Shown here: piece by piece, positions 9,137-18,114 of the stretch
Numbering within the stretch: the stretch's first letter is position 1
Layout: the number at the start of each line of letters is the position of its first letter
Assembly: GCA_023664865.1 (NCBI GenBank)
Contig: JAMPEU010000014.1
Span: 23,334-87,333 of the forward strand
Length of the DNA: 64,000 nucleotides
Direction of reading: 5' to 3'
From: Butyrivibrio sp.
GTDB lineage: Bacteria; Bacillota; Clostridia; Lachnospirales; Lachnospiraceae
The notes under the pieces: generated by a model
Database searches by the model: none
What the model saw: only the letters and a program-made list of their open reading frames with translations
Told to the model about the DNA's origin: nothing
Translations under genes and position numbers: made by a program

Positions 9137-10498
9137 TCAACATTCTTTTCTTAGTTTGGCAAGAAAAAATCCATCGCTCTTATGGACTCCGGGGAGAAGC
9201 TGCAACATTCCGCGCCCGCCTTCCTCTTTTCTTAGTTCTTCCGGCAGATACTGGCTCATGCTCTCTTTTTTAAATGGGAACTCTTCACAAAACCACTCTG
9301 CCATTTTCTCATTTTCTTCCGGATTTATCGTACAAGTGCTATACATCAGCACGCCGCCGTCTTTCACATAAGACGCAGCATTCCTAAGAATATCTTTTTG
9401 CAGCTTGGTAATCTCTTTAAGCGACTGTGCGCTTACATGATACTTAATATCCTGTTTCTTACCGATAACGCCAAGCCCCGAACACGGGACATCGGCTATA
9501 ACCACATCAGCTGCTTGGTACAAATCTTCCCTGTATATTACGGCGTCGTTTACTGCCGTTATCACATTCGCCTTTCCCATTCTAATACGGTTTTCTTCGA
9601 GTTTTGCGACTTTTTTCTCAGTCAAGTCATATGAAAGAACCCTGCCTGTCCCTGCGAGCTTAGATGCAGCATGAAGGGATTTCCCGCCCGGCGACGCACA
9701 CAAATCTACTATCGTCTGTCCTTCCTTTATTCCGGCGGCTTCCACCACCAGCATAGAACTTATATCCTGTACGCTGAAAAGCCCCTTATCGTAACCGTAC
9801 AGATTTCTCAAGCCTTCGACTTTCTCTATCTGTACGGCATAAGGCAGATATGGATGTTTAGTTATTTTTGCGACATTTTTCTTCCATTCTTCCAAGAGGG
9901 CGTTCCGCTCTTCTTCACCCAGCCGCTCCTCTAGGCGCAGCGTAATGGGCGCGCTCTGTAAAAAGGCGGCAAGCATTTTCTCTACTGTTACCATGTCATA
10001 AGAGTGCAGGAAATGCTCTATCAACCACTCCGGCATGGAATAGGCGACCGACAGATAAGCAAGCGGCTCTTTATCCTTATCCGGATATGACAGTTCACCT
10101 TTTTGCCTGGATACAGTTCTTAAGACGCCGTTTACATAGCCTTGAAGCGATGTGAACTTACGTTTCTTCACAATTTTCACTGCCTCATTGCATACCGCCG
10201 CGTCAGGTACGGCAGCCATGAATAAAATCTGATAGACGCTCATTCTAAGCAGCGCGCGTATAAACGGTTTCATTTTTCGTACAGGTATTGTGGAGATGCC
10301 GTTAAGTATATAGTCAATCTGTATCCTTCTCTCGACGGTTCCCTCGGTTACTCTTTTTATAAAAGCCTTATCCCTTGCGTCCGGATAATCATACCTTTCC
10401 AATGTATCCGCAAGCAGCAGATTTACATATGCGTCAGTCTTTTCAAGCTCTAACAGCATATCTACGATAATTTCTCTTGTATTAATTAAAACAGCCAT
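9137..10498 (-). CDS. rsmB: 16S rRNA (cytosine967-C5)-methyltransferase RsmB
   Basis: The 453-residue protein has an N-terminal NusB-like RNA-binding domain (about 1-140) and a Rossmann methyltransferase domain. The SAM motif is DLCASPGGKSLHAA, the first catalytic-site motif is ADVPCSGLGVIGKK and the nucleophile motif is YSTCTINPEENE. It makes m5C967 in 16S rRNA. The position between the Zn-peptidase gene and rlmN follows the common clostridial operon order. Confidence 0.94.
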   Translation of the reverse strand: MAVLINTREIIVDMLLELEKTDAYVNLLLADTLERYDYPDARDKAFIKRVTEGTVERRIQIDYILNGISTIPVRKMKPFIRALLRMSVYQILFMAAVPDAAVCNEAVKIVKKRKFTSLQGYVNGVLRTVSRQKGELSYPDKDKEPLAYLSVAYSMPEWLIEHFLHSYDMVTVEKMLAAFLQSAPITLRLEERLGEEERNALLEEWKKNVAKITKHPYLPYAVQIEKVEGLRNLYGYDKGLFSVQDISSMLVVEAAGIKEGQTIVDLCASPGGKSLHAASKLAGTGRVLSYDLTEKKVAKLEENRIRMGKANVITAVNDAVIYREDLYQAADVVIADVPCSGLGVIGKKQDIKYHVSAQSLKEITKLQKDILRNAASYVKDGGVLMYSTCTINPEENEKMAEWFCEEFPFKKESMSQYLPEELRKEEGGRGMLQLLPGVHKSDGFFLAKLRKEC

Positions 10499-10568
10499 AT
10501 AAAATCCCTTAAATTAACAATTATTCCCATGCCTTCCACATCTGCCACATCTTCTAATCCATCTGTAT

Positions 10569-11291
10569 CTATCTGCGTCTTCTGCCTCCATTATTTCCAT
10601 ACAGAAGAATAAGCCTTAGCAGCTGTAGTATCGAAGACGCCGCTGCCGCAACATAAGTTAATGCCGCCGCGCTAAGCACCTTGCGGCAGCCTCTGGTTTC
10701 ATCATTCTCCATAAGCCCGTAACCGCCAAGCATATTTAATGCCCTTCCCGAGGCGTTAAACTCCACGGGCAGGGTTACGACCTGAAACAGCACTGCAAGC
10801 GCAAACACCCATATTCCAATCTGTATAAAAAGCTGGTTCATGCCAAGTATTACGCCGATGAGTATTATCGGAATGCCAAGCTTAGAGCCGATATTTGCCG
10901 CCGGAACAAGCGCCGTCCTTATCTTTAAGGGCGCATAGCCTTTATCATGCTGCACGGCATGACCGCACTCATGCGCCGCAACCCCTATTGCCGCAATCGA
11001 ATTGGAACCGTAGACTGAATCAGAAAGCCTAAGCACCTTGGAAGAAGGATCATAGTGGTCTGTCAGTTCTCCCCTTATATGTTCTATCCGCACATCATAT
11101 ATACCCGAAAGCTGCAATATCCTCTGCGCTGCCTGCGCCCCTGTCATACCGCTTCTGCTCATCACCTTTGAATATTTCTTAAATGTGGTCTGGATCTTAA
11201 GCTGCGCAAAAATACAAAGCAGCGCGCCTATAATCACAAGTATATATGTCGAATCATAATAGTATCCGTAATATCCTCTGTAACATAACAT
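10569..11291 (-). CDS. YugP-family membrane zinc metallopeptidase
   Basis: The 240-residue membrane protein begins with a tyrosine-rich stretch and a helix at about 14-28. The zinc motif HECGHAVQH lies near 108-116, where the two His and the Glu are the expected metal and catalytic residues. Two or three further helices follow. This is the YugP/neutral zinc metallopeptidase family, regularly found between fmt and rsmB in clostridia; its substrate is not known. The tail ends in a run of four arginines. Confidence 0.88.
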   Translation of the reverse strand: MLCYRGYYGYYYDSTYILVIIGALLCIFAQLKIQTTFKKYSKVMSRSGMTGAQAAQRILQLSGIYDVRIEHIRGELTDHYDPSSKVLRLSDSVYGSNSIAAIGVAAHECGHAVQHDKGYAPLKIRTALVPAANIGSKLGIPIILIGVILGMNQLFIQIGIWVFALAVLFQVVTLPVEFNASGRALNMLGGYGLMENDETRGCRKVLSAAALTYVAAAASSILQLLRLILLYGNNGGRRRR

Positions 11292-11320
11292 AATAAATCC
11301 TCCCTTAAAAATTAGATGTT

Positions 11321-11502
11321 TGTGAAATAATATTTTTTAACCAGCCACGTTGTACAATATATACAAAACAACGTAGGGCACGCTCTCGCTGCATTGCCAC
11401 CAGTAGCGGTACTAAGCTCGAAAAAACCTCGCTAAGTACCGACGGCGGCATAGCGCCCTGCTTATGTTTTGCATATATTGCACAACTCATGCTGTGAAAT
11501 AA
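11321..11502. repeat. Intergenic palindromic element D with flanking 10-bp direct repeats
   Basis: Long imperfect arms at 11349-11370 and 11465-11486 pair in 20 of 22 positions. Inside are a one-sided conserved stretch GGCACGCTCTCGCT (11377-11390) and an inner hairpin starting with AGCGGTACTAAG (11405-11416). Both stretches recur exactly, on the other strand, in element E at 43.1 kb, although the outer arms there are different in sequence. TGTGAAATAA flanks the element at 11321-11330 and 11493-11502, like a target-site duplication. It fills the fmt-yugP gap. The weak open frames inside it are not taken as genes. Confidence 0.8.
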
Positions 11503-11521
11503 CAGATTTCGTAATTATTTA

Positions 11522-12460
11522 TTAATTCAAAATATCCCCGACAGCTATATGCGCGCCCAGCAGGAATTCTTTCACTGGCATGCGTTTCTTGCCTTCAAGC
11601 TGAACTTGGGTAATTTTGAGTTGTCCTTTTCCTGTGCATATATATATCGCCGTTTTATCTACTTCCGCTATCATTCCGATTTTTTTGTCTTTTTGCGACC
11701 TTTTACTTTCGCACACCTCGCTCTCCCATATTTTTAAGACCTTGCCATTATACGAGGTATAAGCTCCCGGCCATGAATTCAGTCCGCGCACCAGCCTTTC
11801 TATCTTCACTGCGTCCTCATTCCAGTTAATCTTCCCCATTGATTTACTTAATTTTCCCGCATAACATGACTCGGCGTCGTTCTGCGCTATAGGCGTAATG
11901 TCGCCTTTCTCTATCCTTGACAGTGCTTCAACGATAAGCCCCGCTCCCGCAGCCGCAAGCTTATCGTGCAGGCTGTCTCCGGTTTCCTTCTCATCAAGCA
12001 AAACCTTGCTTTGCAATAATATATCACCTGTATCCATGCCCTTATCCATCTGCATAATAGTGACGCCGCTCTCTTTCTCACCGTCCAGTATTGCCTGCTG
12101 GATAGGCGCTGCTCCGCGGTATTTGGGAAGAAGGGATGCATGGATATTGATGCAGCCAAATTTAGGCATATTAAGAATTTCTTCCGAAAGCAGCTGTCCG
12201 AAAGCAGCTACTACAAATATATCTGCACCATAATTCTTAAGTTTCCCCACGGCATCGCCGTCCTTAATTTTTACAGGCTGAAACACTGGAATGTCATGCT
12301 TAATCGCACACGCCTTGACCGGAGTTATCTGCACTTCCTTACCGCGCCCTTTGGGTTTATCGGGCTGCGTTACGACAAGCACGACTTCATGTCCGGCTGC
12401 CACTATTGCCTCGAGCGCGCCTACCGAGAAGTCCGGCGTCCCCATGTATATAATCCGCAT
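11522..12460 (-). CDS. fmt: Methionyl-tRNA formyltransferase
   Basis: Fmt formylates initiator Met-tRNA using 10-formyl-tetrahydrofolate. The 312-residue length is standard. The N-terminal domain shows MGTPDFSV and the active-site region HASLLPKYRGAAPIQQAILD followed by GVTIMQMDKGMDTGD. The C-terminal OB-like domain covers about 205-312. It follows def, with an unusually wide 160-base gap that holds palindrome A. Confidence 0.95.
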   Translation of the reverse strand: MRIIYMGTPDFSVGALEAIVAAGHEVVLVVTQPDKPKGRGKEVQITPVKACAIKHDIPVFQPVKIKDGDAVGKLKNYGADIFVVAAFGQLLSEEILNMPKFGCINIHASLLPKYRGAAPIQQAILDGEKESGVTIMQMDKGMDTGDILLQSKVLLDEKETGDSLHDKLAAAGAGLIVEALSRIEKGDITPIAQNDAESCYAGKLSKSMGKINWNEDAVKIERLVRGLNSWPGAYTSYNGKVLKIWESEVCESKRSQKDKKIGMIAEVDKTAIYICTGKGQLKITQVQLEGKKRMPVKEFLLGAHIAVGDILN

Positions 12461-12521
12461 ACTTAATTATTCTCCTTTTTTCATAAATCAACAATCACTT
12501 ACAAAACTATTTCCATAACCA

Positions 12522-12606
12522 GAGTTTAAGCAAAATGAACAAAACAAGGAGCGACTTACCGCTTTTCAGGCATGGAGCTCCGTTTTTGTTCGTTTTGCTT
12601 AAACTC
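12522..12606. repeat. Intergenic palindrome A (family 1)
   Basis: Arms at 12522-12552 and 12577-12606 pair in about 28 of 31 positions around a 24-base loop at 12553-12576 that begins GACTTACC and contains CTTTTCAGGC. The loop is nearly identical to that of element B at 41.6 kb (22 of 24 bases), while the arms differ but remain complementary. It lies in the def-fmt gap. The arms contain no simple T-run of the terminator kind directly after the stem. Confidence 0.85.
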
Positions 12607-12620
12607 GTGACAGCAAAGAT

Positions 12621-13094
12621 TTACTCCTCAACCTCTTCGGCATCCTGCAGCTCTCCTTCAACCTTCTCCACATATAAATGTCCGTCGAGATGATCGAGTT
12701 CGTGCATAATCGCCCTGGCAAGCAGCTCCGTTCCCTCGACTTCAATCGGATCCAGATTTTCATCATAAGCCATAACTTTAACATAATTTGGCCTTGTGAC
12801 CTGTCCGGTCTTGCCGGGTACGCTTAAACAGCCCTCGTACCCTGTCTGTTCTCCGCTTGCCTCCATTAGTTTCGGATTAATTAAAAGCAGCGGATCATCG
12901 CCCGTAGTGTCTATTACCACGATTCTTTTTAAGACTCCGACCTGCGGCGCCGCAAGCCCGACTCCGTTAGCCTCGTACAAAGTATCGTACATATCGTCGA
13001 TTAATTCCAACGTCCGCGGAGTCATTTCCTTAACTTCCTTACATACTTTCTCCAATACCGGATCTCCCATCTCCCTAATATTTCTTATTGCCAT
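12621..13094 (-). CDS. def: Peptide deformylase
   Basis: The 157-residue metalloenzyme removes the formyl group from new proteins. The three family motifs are present: GVGLAAPQVG (about 45-54), EGCLSVPG (about 92-99) and HELDHLDG (about 131-138) with the two metal-binding His and the catalytic Glu. The C-terminus is acidic and a little longer than the minimal enzyme. It is 29 bases after priA. Confidence 0.95.
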   Translation of the reverse strand: MAIRNIREMGDPVLEKVCKEVKEMTPRTLELIDDMYDTLYEANGVGLAAPQVGVLKRIVVIDTTGDDPLLLINPKLMEASGEQTGYEGCLSVPGKTGQVTRPNYVKVMAYDENLDPIEVEGTELLARAIMHELDHLDGHLYVEKVEGELQDAEEVEE

Positions 13095-13123
13095 CGTAGT
13101 CTTCCTTTCTATTCCCTTCAGTC

Positions 13124-15367
13124 TTAGTATGTATTCATCGGATCAAAATCAAACTGTATATTTATATTTCTGTAGTCCTGCTCTTTAATATGTGCCTCCA
13201 GCATATCCTTTATCCGTACAAGCCGCTCATAATCCGCATGTTTCAGATACAGCACATGCCTGTATAAATCATTTATCTTAGAGACCGCCGCCTGTGTGGG
13301 TCCGATTATATAAAGCATCTCTTCCTGCTTAGACTGCTTCTTTATAAGCTCGGCAAACTGCTCCATAACGTTCAGTCCCTGCTCTTCTTCCTTAGAAACC
13401 GCAAGTATGGCAAGCATATGCGCGGCGGGCGGATACTGTAGAAGCTCCCTGTACATGATTTCTTCAGCATAGAAACTTTCATAATCCTGATTTGCCGCAT
13501 GCACTATACTGTAGTTTTCCGGCTGGTAGGTCTGTATCACGACTTCTCCCGGCTTATCTCCCCTGCCGGCTCTGCCCGCCGCCTGAGTAAGCAGTTGAAA
13601 AGTCCGCTCGCCCGCCCTGTAATCGTTCTGATTTAATGACAAATCCGCCGCCAGAATACCGACTAGCGTAACATTGGGAAAATCATGCCCCTTTACAATC
13701 ATCTGCGTTCCGACTAAGATATCAGCCTTGCCGTCGGCAAAAGCGGAAAGTATTTTTTCATAGCTCTCTTTGGTCCGTGTGGAATCTGCGTCCATTCTAA
13801 GCACCCTTGCATTGGGGAACTCTTTATAGACGCTTTCTTCAATCTGCTCCGTGCCTGCCTTAAAGCCCAAAATATACTTAGAGCCGCAGGAAGGGCACTC
13901 CTTAGGTCTGACTTCCTCATAGCCGCAATAATGGCATATCAGTTTGCCGCCCCGATGCTCCGATAAAGATACGTCGCAGTGCGGACATTTCATCACATAT
14001 CCGCACGCCCGGCACGATATAAACCCTGCATATCCTCTTCTGTTAAGAAAAAGAATACTCTGTTCCCCGCGCTCAAGCCGCTCCTTAAGCAGGCTTTTTA
14101 ATTTCCTGCTGAAAATAGAGCGATTTCCCGATTTAAGCTCATCACGCAAATCTATCGTATACACCTGTGGAAGGCTGCCGCCCGTAAGACGCTCCTTTAA
14201 CCTATATAACTTATAATCTCCTTGTTTCGCCCTATAATACGCTTCCAAAGAGGGAGTTGCCGAACCAAGCACTACGCTTGCCGACTTCATATGTGCAATC
14301 TGAATCGCAGTCTCCCTTGCATGATATTTGGGCATGGATTCGCTTTTATAACTGTTCTCATGTTCTTCATCAACAATAATAATTCCCAGATTGGGAAACG
14401 GCGTAAAAAGTGCAGAACGTGGCCCTATAATCACGTCCAGTTCTCCACGTCCCGCCCGCTCCATCTGGTCTGATTTTTCTCCCATGGACAGAGTTGAATT
14501 CATTACCGATACCCTGTCGCCAAATCTTTTATAGAATCTAAGCAGCGTCTGATAAGTCAGCGCTATCTCCGGAATCAGCACAATCGCCTGTTTTCCCATC
14601 GCTATCATTTTCTCAATAATGCCCAGATAGACTTCCGTTTTCCCGCTCCCCGTAATTCCGTGGATTAAATATGTCCCCGCATTTCCGGCGCGGTAATCGT
14701 TTATTACATCCTCTATGATAAAACGCTGCCCCTCGCTTAAAAGCTTCGCCTCTTCCCGCTCCGAGGTCCGTTTAACCGGATTTCTATAGTAGCTTTCCGT
14801 ATCTATTGCAATAATACCTTGTTTTTCCAGACTGTTTAAAGTGGATGCCGACACGTTTAACTTCTCACTGAGCAGCGAATACGGCAGCACTTCTTCGTCC
14901 AGCATCGCGTTTAACACCCTCGCTTTAGCAGTCTGATGCTTACGCCCGAACTCCGCAATCAGATTTTCCGTCTCCTGCCTGCCGGTAAGTCTGGTTATTT
15001 TCTTCTTCTGCGGCAGTTTCAGCCTGCGCTTTACCGGGAGCGCCGTTTTAAGGGCGGTAATCATCGTAGAGCCGTAATGGCTTTTCATCCAATATGCCGT
15101 TTTAATCAAATCGCTCTCCAGCGTGGCGGCATCCTCATCAACATCCGCTATTTCCTTTATCTTTTCAGGCGGATAGTCCGCACTGTCTGCAAGTTCCACC
15201 ACATATCCCGTCATATCCTTATTGCCTTTGCCAAAAGGGACATGCACCCTGACTCCTATAGCAACCTTGTCAAGCAGCCTCTCGGGAATACGGTATCTGA
15301 ACGGCCTGTCAACTTTCTCATGGGAAATGTCTATAATAATATCCGCATACTTTTCACTCATTTGCAA
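13124..15367 (-). CDS. priA: Primosomal replication restart helicase PriA
   Basis: PriA reloads the replicative helicase at stalled forks. The 747-residue protein has the N-terminal DNA-binding domain, helicase motif I GITGSGKTEVYL, motif II DEEH, and a zinc-binding insertion with four CxxC pairs (CRAC, CPHC, CHYC, CPSC). Helicase motifs V-VI appear as ILVGTQMIVKGHDFPNVTL and QAAGRAGRG. It is 9 bases after murE, so the two are co-transcribed. Confidence 0.95.
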   Translation of the reverse strand: MQMSEKYADIIIDISHEKVDRPFRYRIPERLLDKVAIGVRVHVPFGKGNKDMTGYVVELADSADYPPEKIKEIADVDEDAATLESDLIKTAYWMKSHYGSTMITALKTALPVKRRLKLPQKKKITRLTGRQETENLIAEFGRKHQTAKARVLNAMLDEEVLPYSLLSEKLNVSASTLNSLEKQGIIAIDTESYYRNPVKRTSEREEAKLLSEGQRFIIEDVINDYRAGNAGTYLIHGITGSGKTEVYLGIIEKMIAMGKQAIVLIPEIALTYQTLLRFYKRFGDRVSVMNSTLSMGEKSDQMERAGRGELDVIIGPRSALFTPFPNLGIIIVDEEHENSYKSESMPKYHARETAIQIAHMKSASVVLGSATPSLEAYYRAKQGDYKLYRLKERLTGGSLPQVYTIDLRDELKSGNRSIFSRKLKSLLKERLERGEQSILFLNRRGYAGFISCRACGYVMKCPHCDVSLSEHRGGKLICHYCGYEEVRPKECPSCGSKYILGFKAGTEQIEESVYKEFPNARVLRMDADSTRTKESYEKILSAFADGKADILVGTQMIVKGHDFPNVTLVGILAADLSLNQNDYRAGERTFQLLTQAAGRAGRGDKPGEVVIQTYQPENYSIVHAANQDYESFYAEEIMYRELLQYPPAAHMLAILAVSKEEEQGLNVMEQFAELIKKQSKQEEMLYIIGPTQAAVSKINDLYRHVLYLKHADYERLVRIKDMLEAHIKEQDYRNINIQFDFDPMNTY

Positions 15368-15376
15368 CCACCGTTT

Positions 15377-16849
15377 TCAGGCTCTTCTTTCCTCTAAAAC
15401 AGCCTTAATAAGCTCCCTTTCGTCCATCGGATATTTTACTCCTTTTATCTCCTGATAATCTTCATGGCCTTTTCCCGCCAATACGATAATATCCCCCGGC
15501 TCTCCATTATCTATCGCATAAGCAATCGCTTCTTTCCTGTCGGGAATCTCTATATATCTGCCGTCTGTCTTGGATATGCCGGTCTTTATATCTTCAATGA
15601 TATCTAACGATTCCTCAAAACGCGGATTATCCGAAGTAATAATCGTTAAGTCCGCAAGGCGCCCGCTCACTTCACCCATTTCATAACGCCTTAACTTAGA
15701 GCGGTTTCCGCCGCAGCCGAATACGCTTATGAGCCTGTGCGGATTATAATCTTTTAGTGTAGAAAGCAGGCTTTCGAGCGCCATTGCATTATGCGCATAA
15801 TCAATCAACAGCGTGAAATCGTCCGATACTTTTACGGACTCTATCCTGCCTTTTACCTTAGCATGAAGCAGTGCGTCCACAATCAAATCCTGCGGCACGT
15901 TAAAGTGGCGGCAGATGGCAATCGCGCACAACGCATTATACACGCTGAACATGCCCGGCATGGCGATTCCGGCTTGAAAGTTCATGAGTCCGGTCACGTC
16001 AAACTTTACTCCCAAGCTCCCGTCCTCAGAACAGAATTCTATGTTCTTTGCCCCTGTATCCGCCTCGCTCTTTATTCCGAAAGTTTCCAGCTTGCATGTA
16101 TGCCCTTCCACTACCTGTTTCCAGTGCTTATCGTCCTTATTTACAACGCCTACCCTGCACTGTTTAAACAACATTCCCTTGCATGAAAGGTAATCCTCAA
16201 AATCCGTATGCTCATTCGGTCCTATATGGTCCGGTTCTATATTAGTAAAAATACCGTAGTCGAAAATAAATCCCTGTGTCCTGTGCAGCATCAATCCCTG
16301 CGACGACACTTCCATAACTACCGCGTCGCAGCCTGCATCGACCATTTGACTGAAATACTTTTGTATGAGATAGGATTCCGGCGTGGTGTTGTCCGCATGA
16401 ATATGCGTATCACAGATAATAGTCTCAATCGTGCCGATAAGTCCGACTTTGTGGCCTATCTGCTCCAAAATGGATTTTACCAGATATGTCGTGGTCGTCT
16501 TGCCCTTGGTTCCGGTAATGCCGATTGTCTTAAGTTTGGCTGCCGGATTGTCAAAATATGCCGCCGAAATAAACGCCATGGCATATCTTGTATCTTTGAC
16601 GCGTATTAGAGTTACATCGTTTTCTTCATTAAGCTTTACATCTTCCTGTATTATAAGCGCCTTTGCCCCGTCTGCTGCAGCCTGCGCGGCATACTCGTGT
16701 CCATCCGTATTTGCGCCCTTTATGCAGATGAAAAGGCAGTCTTTTGTCACCTTTCTGGAATCGTAAATGACATCGGTTATTTCTATGGTCTCTCTTCCTT
16801 TTATACATTCGTATTCCAATTTAGCAAGTAAATCCTTTAATCTGTGCAT
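15377..16849 (-). CDS. murE: UDP-MurNAc-tripeptide synthetase MurE
   Basis: MurE adds the third amino acid to the peptidoglycan stem peptide in the cytoplasm. The 490-residue protein has the ATP-binding motif GTKGKTTT (113-120) and the central Mur-ligase domain. The C-terminal pocket motif DNPR (in TSDNPRFEESLDI) is the one usually linked to meso-diaminopimelate, so that substrate is likely. It is the first gene of the operon that runs to rsgA and has its own promoter upstream. Confidence 0.94.
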   Translation of the reverse strand: MHRLKDLLAKLEYECIKGRETIEITDVIYDSRKVTKDCLFICIKGANTDGHEYAAQAAADGAKALIIQEDVKLNEENDVTLIRVKDTRYAMAFISAAYFDNPAAKLKTIGITGTKGKTTTTYLVKSILEQIGHKVGLIGTIETIICDTHIHADNTTPESYLIQKYFSQMVDAGCDAVVMEVSSQGLMLHRTQGFIFDYGIFTNIEPDHIGPNEHTDFEDYLSCKGMLFKQCRVGVVNKDDKHWKQVVEGHTCKLETFGIKSEADTGAKNIEFCSEDGSLGVKFDVTGLMNFQAGIAMPGMFSVYNALCAIAICRHFNVPQDLIVDALLHAKVKGRIESVKVSDDFTLLIDYAHNAMALESLLSTLKDYNPHRLISVFGCGGNRSKLRRYEMGEVSGRLADLTIITSDNPRFEESLDIIEDIKTGISKTDGRYIEIPDRKEAIAYAIDNGEPGDIIVLAGKGHEDYQEIKGVKYPMDERELIKAVLEERRA

Positions 16850-16912
16850 AAACCGCGCTGCCCTCCATATTTTCCGCGCTTTTGGCGCTTTGCTTGTTTT
16901 TACTTTACGCCT

Positions 16913-16941
16913 ACTATATCATGAAACACACTTTTTTTCAA
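16913..16941 (-). promoter_or_regulatory. Sigma-A promoter for the murE operon
   Basis: On the minus strand, TTGAAA (16936-16941) and TATAGT (16913-16918) are 17 bases apart, about 65-70 bases upstream of the murE start. The remainder of the 16850-17117 gap is AT-rich DNA plus the terminator at 17071-17098. Confidence 0.7.
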
Positions 16942-17070
16942 CTTTACATAAACTTTTAGAGAAGTTTATATTTTTATAATAAAGAAAACACACTTTAGAC
17001 ACATTTCCCAAATATCATAATAACATAGATAGTTGAAAGCAAACTATCTCCCCCCTCATAAGAAAATGCG

Positions 17071-17098
17071 AAAAAGTCTGAGGCTGCTCAGGCTTTTT
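17071..17098 (-). terminator. Rho-independent terminator after the PfkB-kinase gene
   Basis: Two 12-base arms around a 4-base loop (stem AAAAAG-CTGAG type) with one mismatch lie 20 bases after the gene stop. The stem is flanked by A and T runs on both sides and could work in either direction. Confidence 0.8.
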
Positions 17099-17117
17099 CT
17101 GCGTGGTTTTGTTTAAT

Positions 17118-18047
17118 TTATCTTATCTGCTCCGCCGTAGCGCTCTCAAGCAGTTCCTGCGCCGTATCTTTGGGAATGTCTGCACTCACAAGCGTAGTAG
17201 CGTTAGCAGCCGAAATCGCTACCGCTCTTTTCAGCGCGTTCTCATTGCGCTCTCTGTTCATAATAGACATGGCATATGAAGCCACTACGCAGTCTCCGCA
17301 GCCTACCGTGTTCAATGCCTTAACCGCTGCGGCTTTGGCAAAGAAAACCTTTCCGCCGTCTACTGAGAGCAGTCCCTTTTTCCCCATCGATACCATTACA
17401 TGAGCCACTCCCGATTTGTGTATGCTAAGCGCCGCATCCGCCACGGCGTCCCTATTTGAAAGTTTATGCCCTGCGATATACTCTAATTCCTTCTGGTTGG
17501 GCTTAATCATATAAGGTTTAGCCTCGATTCCTTTCTTAAGGCTTTCTCCGCTTGTATCAAGCATGGTTTTGATGCCCCGCATCCGCGCTTTCTCTATCAA
17601 TACCGTATAAAGGCCATCGGGCAGCCCCTGCGCCATGCTGCCGGACATTATCACGATTTCGCACTCTGGCAATAATTCCTCATACTGCGTAAGAAACTGC
17701 TTAAGCTGCTCTTCGCTTATTTTAGGCCCCGGCTCCAATATTTCCGTAACATAACCGTTATCCGCCAGAATATTCATATTGCTTCTGGTTTCTCCATCTA
17801 CGCGAATGAAACGACAATCCACCTGAATACTCTTAAGATAGTCTTCGATGAAATTTCCCGCATAGCCCCCCAGAAAACCTGTCGCGCAGACCGGATAATC
17901 ATACTGCCTAAGCACCTTGGTTACATTTATTCCCTTGCCTCCCGCGATGGACATGACGGTTCTCATTCTGTTCACATGCCCCGTAATCAGTTCTCCCGAC
18001 GTATATGTTTTATCCACTGCCGGATTTAACGTTACCGTAAGTATCAT
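17118..18047 (-). CDS. PfkB-family hexose-phosphate kinase (1-phosphofructokinase type)
   Basis: The 309-residue protein belongs to the FruK/LacC branch of PfkB kinases: it begins MILTVTLNPAVDKTY, has GGKGINV (36-42), and ends with an anion-hole motif near 249-252. That motif reads GCGD in place of the common GAGD; the catalytic Asp (D252) is kept. The likely reaction is fructose-1-phosphate to fructose-1,6-bisphosphate, but tagatose-6-phosphate kinase cannot be excluded since no PTS or regulator gene is adjacent. It is a single-gene unit between murE and recJ, with AGAGGTGGAG before the start. Confidence 0.82.
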   Translation of the reverse strand: MILTVTLNPAVDKTYTSGELITGHVNRMRTVMSIAGGKGINVTKVLRQYDYPVCATGFLGGYAGNFIEDYLKSIQVDCRFIRVDGETRSNMNILADNGYVTEILEPGPKISEEQLKQFLTQYEELLPECEIVIMSGSMAQGLPDGLYTVLIEKARMRGIKTMLDTSGESLKKGIEAKPYMIKPNQKELEYIAGHKLSNRDAVADAALSIHKSGVAHVMVSMGKKGLLSVDGGKVFFAKAAAVKALNTVGCGDCVVASYAMSIMNRERNENALKRAVAISAANATTLVSADIPKDTAQELLESATAEQIR

Positions 18048-18114
18048 ATATCTCCACCTCTCATGTGCTTTCTTCCTTATTATACTTCATATCACCTGAA
18101 CTCGTAATACTTCC

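Noticed and set aside
11305-11490. Open frame of 61 codons on the minus strand
   Set aside because: It lies wholly in palindromic element D, has no ribosome site and no recognisable protein features.
12522-12606. Palindrome A as an ordinary terminator
   Set aside because: The loop is conserved and long and no T-run follows the stem on the coding strand; simple termination does not explain the conserved loop.
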